9,888 nt of DNA from Clostridia bacterium. Lineage in GTDB: Bacteria > Bacillota > Clostridia > Oscillospirales > RGIG7773. Position numbers and translations under genes: made by a program. The notes beneath the pieces were generated by a model. That model was not told the DNA's origin. It worked only from the letters and a program-made list of their open reading frames with translations, and searched no databases. Below, in pieces: positions 1 through 5,217 of the stretch (its first letter is position 1; each line of letters opens with the position of its first letter). The DNA lies in the NCBI GenBank assembly GCA_017554835.1, contig JAFZHO010000108.1, forward strand, positions 1 to 9,888, written 5' to 3'.

Positions 1-88
1 TCAACTTATTTGCGTATTTGTCGTTTTTTGCTACCGTAAGTGATGGGTAGCAATAAAAATATTTGGTGTTACCGTTAATTCTTTCCAT
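1..88 (-). CDS. N-terminal fragment of a fourth DUF4434-like / triple-discoidin paralog, cut by the window edge
   Basis: Only the first 29 codons are inside the window. The reading frame starts at the ATG complementary to 86-88, with GAGGT seven bases upstream, the same spacing as two of the other array genes. The peptide begins MERINGNTKYFYCYPSL and continues to KNDKYANKL, aligning directly with MERINQNTKYLYSYPSL...KNDFYGDKL of the gene at 2683-5145. The frame stays open to the left edge, and the next base is consistent with the Thr expected in the conserved KLT motif. It is therefore the start of a fourth tandem copy, presumably with the same three sandwich modules and barrel, though that part is unseen. 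It has a likely promoter of its own (163-191) and a hairpin in its leader. It is certain as a homologous start; whether the gene is intact beyond the edge is unknown. Confidence 0.88.
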   Translation of the reverse strand, partial: MERINGNTKYFYCYPSLTVAKNDKYANKL

Positions 89-95
89 AGTTTTT

Positions 96-100
96 ACCTC
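96..100 (-). promoter_or_regulatory. Ribosome binding site of the fourth paralog
   Basis: GAGGT on the minus strand, seven bases before the ATG at 88. The same GAGGT-N7-ATG layout recurs at the genes starting at 2657 and 7677, which supports all three start assignments. Confidence 0.8.
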
Positions 101-125
101 ATAATTTAATATGATTAATTTTTAT

Positions 126-153
126 AAAAGGTGGCAGGGCACACCCTGCCACC
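126..153 (-). terminator. Perfect 10-bp hairpin with short U-tract after the 225-2657 gene
   Basis: The arms 130-139 and 144-153 are perfectly complementary (GGTGGCAGGG with CCCTGCCACC) around a 4-base loop. On the minus strand the hairpin is followed by TTTT (129-126), then AT-rich sequence. It lies about 70 bases after the stop codon of the gene at 225-2657 and fits a Rho-independent terminator for it. The U-tract is short (four Us). The promoter at 163-191 would start transcripts just before the hairpin, so it could instead be a 5' leader stem or attenuator for the fourth paralog. Confidence 0.7.
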
Positions 154-162
154 CTAATTTAC

Positions 163-191
163 ATTATACCTTTTTATTATCCTTATAGCAA
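163..191 (-). promoter_or_regulatory. Sigma-A-type promoter for the fourth paralog
   Basis: On the minus strand TTGCTA (191-186) is followed, after exactly 17 bases, by a consensus TATAAT (168-163). Expected transcript start is near 156, giving a leader of about 68 bases to the ATG at 88. The leader contains the 10-bp hairpin at 130-153 and the GAGGT site. It lies in the non-coding gap after the stop codon at 225. The -35 matches four of six consensus bases; the -10 matches all six. Confidence 0.6.
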
Positions 192-224
192 TAAAATTTT
201 AATTAAAAGTGGAAATTTTACCTA

Positions 225-2657
225 TTATTCCATCCCTATTCTATCTTTTTCTCTATAAAGGGTATTATATCTCTTTATATATCTGCTCACAACGTAAACA
301 GTATTAAAAGCAGGGTGGCTATTTATAATTCCCTTTGAGATTTCGCAGAAGTGGTGAGGATAATCAAATACTATAATGCCGTTTGTAAGCTTAGAAGAAA
401 GCTCCATAGTATGAACGTTATCTTTATAGCGTTTTGTCTGATAAGTGATTTCAAAAACCTCTGCATCGTTCCAGAACTGCGCACCCGCTTTTCGAACTCC
501 CTTTGCCCATGCTTCCATATGCTCTTCGGCATCGGCATAGGCGGCATTAGTGATATAAAGAGTCTCTTCTCTTCCAAGGCAATCCTGCGCTGCAATAATA
601 TCAATAATGGGTCTTGTCTCCCCTTCAAAGGGTTTTATAAGCTCATAAAGTCTTCTTTCCCCTTCTTCGGGAGAACCGCTTCTCCATATTGCAGGAGATG
701 CCATTATTGGTCTTTTGGGGTCAATTTTTCTTAAAAGTTTTGTCTGATCTCCATAAACCTTTCTGAATATTTCCACGCCGTATTTTGCGTTAAGCCATTC
801 GTCACAGGTCTCGTAGGAATAATAATAACCCTCAAAGGTCTTATAATCCTTATATTTTTCATAAGTATCCATCAGATAATCAAGAGCATCCTCAATATTT
901 TCTTCAAGATGCTTCATTCCGCCAATGTCCATCAAAGCCCAATACTGTGAAGCCCCTGGAATCCAGGTTCCGAGATAAACTTTCATACCAAGTTTTTCTG
1001 CAATTTTAAGAACAGTTTCGTATGGGTCTTTTGTTCCGTAGCCGACTGCTTTTGTGTAACCTTTTTTGAATAGACGAGGGCTATCAATAGGAGTTACTTT
1101 GCCTTTAAGTTTTGCGCCATGCTGCAAAATAACGTAATCCATACCCATATCCTTCATACCTTTTAACTGAATATACCACATATACTCAGAGTTTTTTATC
1201 ACTCTGTGTTCAGTATTTTCAGTTAAGGTGTGAAGCTGGAAAAATCCACCTCTGTAAAGGGGTAGTGGCGGCTGTTTTTCATAAGCGGCAACCTCATAAA
1301 GAGACATTCTCTTTTCCCCTGCTATGAAGAATTTTATAAATCTTGCTTTCTTATTTTCAAAATAGATTTTGGTAAGTCTTGATCTTCCTGTATCGTGGGA
1401 AATAGTTTCTCCCTCAACAAGCTCGTAGTTTTCTCCATCAGAAGAAAGATAAACCTCTATTTTATCAGGGTGAACAAATCCGTTCTTTTTAATAGAGTTT
1501 ACCATTGCGCAGTTGATTTCGTCCTTGATTTCGCCTAAATCGCAGATAATCTCGTTTTCCTTCTGGTCCTCAAGGTCCTCTTCCCCATAAGTGAAAATAT
1601 TATCAGTTAATTTATAGGTTCCTTCGCCGTTTAGGAAAACCTCTTTGCCTTCCATAACGTTGGTATGGGCAAGAAGCTCCTTTCTGTTGAAATGGTTATA
1701 TTTCATTTCAGAGACTTCATTATCGGTTCCAAAAACAGAGAACTGAGATAAAGCCGCAGCGCCTGTTATATAAATTCTTATAAATCTTGCTTTTACGGTA
1801 TGGTTTCTCGTAACGATATATCTTGCGCTAAAGTCATCTTCCGTTCCAAATTCGCCCTGCTGATACCCCTGACCAAAATCAGAATATTCTTTTCCGTCAA
1901 GAGAATATTCCACCGTTATATATCGGGGAAGCTCTTTGAATTTCTCGTTTGAAACCGTATTTATAACCACTTCGAAAACGTTTGATTCTTTTCCCAAATC
2001 AGTATCTATAATGCTGACGCTGGAGGTTGAAACGGGGTGATTTTCCGTAGCTTTTCTACCTTCAAATCCTGAATAATTCCCGTCAGTAAGGCATTTTTCA
2101 AATCCCTCAACCTTTTCGCCTTTCCAGGTATAAGAAAGCCCCTTTGAAAGAAGCTTTATTTCGTTTTCGTTCTTCTCGCCGAAAACGCAAAGGTCAGCGA
2201 AAATAATCTCTTTATCAGTTTCGCCAAAAATCATTACGCGAACGCCTTTTGCTTTAAGAGGGGTATCATAGCAAAATTCGTAGGTTAATTCGTTGCCGTT
2301 TTCCAAAACGTTTTCCTTTGGCGTTTCAAAAACGGTATAGTTATACCCATCGTTAGTAAAGAATATCTCCACTCTCTCAGGAAGGGTTCCCTCTTTTGAG
2401 AATTTTATTGATACTTTTGAAACCTCATCTATAATTCCGAAATCGTTCTGAATATAGAAATGGGGCTCCTTATAACTATCAAAAAGGTCCAGAACAGTTG
2501 TTCCATACCAGGTTCCTGAGTTGATTCTTTCGTTTTTGATTTCTGCTTTTATCCAGTTTTTGCCCGACGTTAACTTATCTCCGCAGGGGTCGTTTTTCGC
2601 GATTTTTAGTGATGGATAGGAATAACAATACCTTGTATTTTCGTTTAGTTTTTTCAT
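225..2657 (-). CDS. DUF4434-like putative glycoside hydrolase with three discoidin-like modules (array copy 3)
   Basis: A protein of 810 residues. I place the start at the ATG at 2657 (MKKLNENTRY), because GAGGT (2665-2669) lies seven bases before it and the GTG at 2666 overlaps that site. There are three F5/8-type-C-like modules, at about 20-165, 175-313 and 340-460. Each opens with an LT(D/S)G- or LTDN-type motif, has a central (N/S/L)DGxxY turn (TNDGYNY, SLDGKEY, SSDGENY), and ends in an AKGVRV or ARFIRI/ARFIKF-type strand. From about residue 465 follows a barrel resembling DUF4434: GGFF, MKDMGMDYVILQ, AEKLGMKVYLG, GYYYSYETCDEW, DPKRPIMASPAIW, IDIIAAQDCLG, FWNDAEVFE and FDYPHHF. E616 and E733 are candidate catalytic acids by position. 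No signal peptide or membrane segment is visible. It follows the 2683-5145 gene by 25 bases without a terminator, so the two are probably co-transcribed. Oddity: Tyr replaces the Asp found just before the ETCDEW Glu in the two sister copies. Substrate unknown. Confidence 0.85.
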   Translation of the reverse strand: MKKLNENTRYCYSYPSLKIAKNDPCGDKLTSGKNWIKAEIKNERINSGTWYGTTVLDLFDSYKEPHFYIQNDFGIIDEVSKVSIKFSKEGTLPERVEIFFTNDGYNYTVFETPKENVLENGNELTYEFCYDTPLKAKGVRVMIFGETDKEIIFADLCVFGEKNENEIKLLSKGLSYTWKGEKVEGFEKCLTDGNYSGFEGRKATENHPVSTSSVSIIDTDLGKESNVFEVVINTVSNEKFKELPRYITVEYSLDGKEYSDFGQGYQQGEFGTEDDFSARYIVTRNHTVKARFIRIYITGAAALSQFSVFGTDNEVSEMKYNHFNRKELLAHTNVMEGKEVFLNGEGTYKLTDNIFTYGEEDLEDQKENEIICDLGEIKDEINCAMVNSIKKNGFVHPDKIEVYLSSDGENYELVEGETISHDTGRSRLTKIYFENKKARFIKFFIAGEKRMSLYEVAAYEKQPPLPLYRGGFFQLHTLTENTEHRVIKNSEYMWYIQLKGMKDMGMDYVILQHGAKLKGKVTPIDSPRLFKKGYTKAVGYGTKDPYETVLKIAEKLGMKVYLGTWIPGASQYWALMDIGGMKHLEENIEDALDYLMDTYEKYKDYKTFEGYYYSYETCDEWLNAKYGVEIFRKVYGDQTKLLRKIDPKRPIMASPAIWRSGSPEEGERRLYELIKPFEGETRPIIDIIAAQDCLGREETLYITNAAYADAEEHMEAWAKGVRKAGAQFWNDAEVFEITYQTKRYKDNVHTMELSSKLTNGIIVFDYPHHFCEISKGIINSHPAFNTVYVVSRYIKRYNTLYREKDRIGME
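470..512. repeat. 43-bp exact direct repeat, copy 1 (within the 225-2657 gene)
   Basis: This stretch is base-for-base identical to 5463-5505 and codes for the AWAKGVRKAGAQFW region of the barrel. The equivalent stretch of the middle gene (about 2935-2980) differs at several silent and non-silent positions. It is a conserved coding segment rather than a mobile repeat, but the silent-site identity suggests recent exchange between copies. Confidence 0.8.
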
Positions 2658-2664
2658 AGTAGAC

Positions 2665-2669
2665 ACCTC
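2665..2669 (-). promoter_or_regulatory. Ribosome binding site that decides the start of the 225-2657 gene
   Basis: GAGGT on the minus strand, seven bases upstream of the ATG at 2657. A GTG at 2664-2666 would extend the frame by three codons but overlaps this site, so it is unlikely to initiate. Confidence 0.75.
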
Positions 2670-2682
2670 GTTTTATATCAGA

Positions 2683-5145
2683 TTAGTTCATGCCTATTCT
2701 GTCTTTATCTCTATAATCTTCCATATATCTTTTAACGTATCTGTTCAGGATATATCCGTTGTTAAAGGTAGCATCGCTGTTAACCGTTCCTTTTGTTACG
2801 TCGGTAAAGAAGAATACGTAGTCAAACATAACTATTCCGTTTGAATATTTTGATTCCATTTCAATAGCGTGAACGTTGTCGGCGTGGCGTTTTCCCATAT
2901 AGGTAATTTCAAAGGTTTCTGCATCGTTCCAGAACTCTGCCCCCGCTTTTCGAACGCCTTTTGCCCACGCTTCGATATGCTCCTCAAAATCTCTATAAAC
3001 ATCTGTTTCAACGTATAGAGTTGGTCTTCTGCCAAGGCAGTCCTGAGCCGCAACTATATCAATAATCGGACGGCCTCCCTCTTCTTCGGCTTTAATAAGC
3101 TCATAGAGATTTTTCTCACCTTCAGCGGGAGAGCCCTCTCTCCAGATGGCAGGGGAGATAACTGTTTTCTTAGTTGGGTCAAGCTCTCTGATAAGTCGTG
3201 CCTGGGTTGCATAGTCAGTTCTATAAACCTCGAGTCCGTGACGAGCGTTTAGCCATTCGTCGCAGGTCTCGTCTGGGAAATAATATCCCACGAAGGATTT
3301 ATATTTATTGAAATGCTCGTGCATATATTTAATAAGTTCAAGACCGTCTTCCATCTCTGCTTTGATATGGTCAACTCCGCCGTGCTCCATAATAGCTCTA
3401 TACTGAGAATAGGTTTCAACTGTTCCGAGGAAAACCTTCATCGAAAGTTTTTCTGCAGTTTTTAGGATAACTTCAAGTGGCTCTTTTGAAGAGCATCCTT
3501 TTATGGGTTTATAACCTCTTTCGCGAAGAACAGGGCTATCAACTGCCGAAATTTTTCTCTGGAAGTTAAGACCATACTGAATAACAATATGGTCCATACC
3601 AATATCCTTCATACCCTTCATAACGATATACCACATATATTCAGAGTTTTTAACTACGTGAACTTCCATGTCCTTATCCCATAACTGAGTCTGGAAGAAT
3701 CCTCCGCGGAATAGTGGCAACTGCGGCTGCTTATCATAAGCTGCAACTTCAAGAATGGTAGCAGGATTTTCCCCCGTTTCAACTACGAACTTGATATATC
3801 TTGCCTCGCGTTTTTCGAAATACATTCTCACAACCAGATATCTTCCGGTTTTATGGCAATAGTATTTGTTATCAATCAGTTCATAGTTTTTGCCGTCTAC
3901 GGAAATATAGGTTTTAACGCTTTCGGGCAAATCGTATTTATTTTTAGTCATAAAGTAAAGCATAACGGAATTAATCTCTTTTTTAACCTCGCCCATATCG
4001 CAGATAATTTCGTTTTCTTTTTCTTCAAGGTCAAATTCCCCGTGGGAAAAGATATTGTCTGTTAATTTATAGGTGCTTTCTCCGTTAACCAAAACCTCTT
4101 TATTTTCAAGAACGTTTGTGTGGGTAAGGATTTCTTTTCTGTGGAAATGGTCGTATTCCATCTCTTTTACTGCGTTAGAAGTTCCATAAACGCTAAACTG
4201 AGATATAGCCGCTGCATTATCTCCCGCAGTTACGTAGATTTTTATGTATCTTGCTTTAACGGTATGGTTTCTTGTTACTATATATCTTGAAGTAAACTGA
4301 TCTTCAAGTCCGAAATCTCCCTGGCGATAACCCTGACCGAAATCAAAATATTCTTTTCCGTCAAGAGAATATTCAACGGTTATATATAAAGGAACAAAAG
4401 AAAATTCAGGAGAAGACAAAGTATTTATCATTACCTCGCAGATATTGCATTCTTTTCCCAAATCAGTTGAGATAACGCTTGCCTTCGAGGTTGAAACGGG
4501 ATGGCAGGAAGAAGCAAGACGGGATTCAAATTTTTCTTTTTCATCGTATCTTCCCATATCACCGTCTGTAAGGTCTTTTCTATAAGGAGTTGCGTTGGCT
4601 TTTTCTCCTTCCCATTCATAAGAAAGGCCTTTTGAAAGTAGTTTTATTTCGTTTTCGTTCTTTTTACCGCAAACGCAAAGATCAGAAAATTCCATTTCTT
4701 TATCAAGTTCTGCAAAAACCATAACTCTGACGCCTTTTGCCTTGACAGGAGTTTTATAGCCAAACTCATAAACGACGGCATCGCCCTCTTCTTTCACGGT
4801 TTCTTCCGGTATTTCAAAAATGGTATAGTTATATCCATCATTAGTAAAGAAAAGCTCAACGCTTTTTGGAAGTTCCATATCTTTTTTGAACTTGATAGAT
4901 ACTTTTTCCACTTCGGAAATAAGTCCCCAGTCGTTCTGAATATGGAAATGCGGCTCTTTATATTCGTTAAAAAGCTCAACCTCAACCTGCCCTCTCCAGG
5001 AACCGGAAATTTTTGTTTCGTTTTTGACTTCTGCTTTTATCCATTCCTCACCGAATGTAAGCTTGTCGCCGTAAAAATCGTTTTTCACAACCCTCAAAGA
5101 AGGATATGAGTATAAATATTTTGTGTTTTGATTAATTCTCTCCAT
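2683..5145 (-). CDS. DUF4434-like putative glycoside hydrolase with three discoidin-like modules (array copy 2)
   Basis: A protein of 820 residues, colinear with both neighbours. The start chosen is the ATG at 5145 (MERINQNTKY), with AAGGGAG at 5153-5159. An in-frame TTG at 5166 would add seven codons but lies upstream of that site. The three F5/8-type-C-like modules carry TNDGYNY, SLDGKEY and SVDGKNY turns and an LTDG motif in the second. The barrel starts near residue 480 (GGFF) and includes GYYFPDETCDEW (E626), ISPAIW, IVAAQDCLG and FWNDAETFE (E743), matching the DUF4434-like pattern. No signal peptide is visible. A terminator-like hairpin (5181-5213) separates it from the upstream gene, while the downstream copy starts 25 bases after its stop. 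Oddity: near the barrel's C-terminal end, FDYVFFF replaces the FDYPHHF of both sister copies, removing a His pair that could sit in the active site. The fold call is sound; enzyme activity and substrate are inference. Confidence 0.85.
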   Translation of the reverse strand: MERINQNTKYLYSYPSLRVVKNDFYGDKLTFGEEWIKAEVKNETKISGSWRGQVEVELFNEYKEPHFHIQNDWGLISEVEKVSIKFKKDMELPKSVELFFTNDGYNYTIFEIPEETVKEEGDAVVYEFGYKTPVKAKGVRVMVFAELDKEMEFSDLCVCGKKNENEIKLLSKGLSYEWEGEKANATPYRKDLTDGDMGRYDEKEKFESRLASSCHPVSTSKASVISTDLGKECNICEVMINTLSSPEFSFVPLYITVEYSLDGKEYFDFGQGYRQGDFGLEDQFTSRYIVTRNHTVKARYIKIYVTAGDNAAAISQFSVYGTSNAVKEMEYDHFHRKEILTHTNVLENKEVLVNGESTYKLTDNIFSHGEFDLEEKENEIICDMGEVKKEINSVMLYFMTKNKYDLPESVKTYISVDGKNYELIDNKYYCHKTGRYLVVRMYFEKREARYIKFVVETGENPATILEVAAYDKQPQLPLFRGGFFQTQLWDKDMEVHVVKNSEYMWYIVMKGMKDIGMDHIVIQYGLNFQRKISAVDSPVLRERGYKPIKGCSSKEPLEVILKTAEKLSMKVFLGTVETYSQYRAIMEHGGVDHIKAEMEDGLELIKYMHEHFNKYKSFVGYYFPDETCDEWLNARHGLEVYRTDYATQARLIRELDPTKKTVISPAIWREGSPAEGEKNLYELIKAEEEGGRPIIDIVAAQDCLGRRPTLYVETDVYRDFEEHIEAWAKGVRKAGAEFWNDAETFEITYMGKRHADNVHAIEMESKYSNGIVMFDYVFFFTDVTKGTVNSDATFNNGYILNRYVKRYMEDYRDKDRIGMN

Positions 5146-5152
5146 TTTTATT

Positions 5153-5159
5153 CTCCCTT
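5153..5159 (-). promoter_or_regulatory. Ribosome binding site that decides the start of the 2683-5145 gene
   Basis: AAGGGAG on the minus strand, seven bases before the ATG at 5145. It differs from the GAGGT-N7-ATG form of the three other copies, so translation strength of this copy may differ. Confidence 0.7.
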
Positions 5160-5180
5160 TTAACAATATTATAAAATCAC

Positions 5181-5213
5181 AAAAAAGGCCGAAAAAATCT
5201 CCCGACCTTTTTT
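5181..5213 (-). terminator. Rho-independent terminator after the 5218-7677 gene
   Basis: On the minus strand GGTCG (5207-5203) pairs with CGGCC (5191-5187), with one G-U pair, around an 11-base loop. Flanking A-run and T-run extend the stem, and TTTTTT (5186-5181) gives the U-tract. On the plus strand the U-G pair becomes a C-A mismatch, so the structure favours minus-strand use. It begins only a few bases after the stop codon at 5218. It would limit, perhaps only partly, transcription into the next array gene. Confidence 0.75.
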
Positions 5214-5217
5214 TTAA

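Noticed and set aside
351..734. Plus-strand open frame of 127 codons
   Set aside because: It is the antisense shadow of the conserved barrel region of the 225-2657 gene, with no ribosome binding site. A similar shadow appears at 5251-5553, as expected from paralogous coding sequence.
2658..2666. GTG start three codons upstream for the 225-2657 gene (and likewise GTG at 7686 and TTG at 5166 for the other copies)
   Set aside because: Each GTG overlaps the GAGGT ribosome binding site and the TTG lies upstream of AAGGGAG. The ATGs align among all four paralogs.
5168..5173. TATAAT on the minus strand upstream of the 2683-5145 gene
   Set aside because: The -35 position 17 bases away is TTTTTC inside the terminator, and no extended -10 is present, so it is not a convincing promoter.
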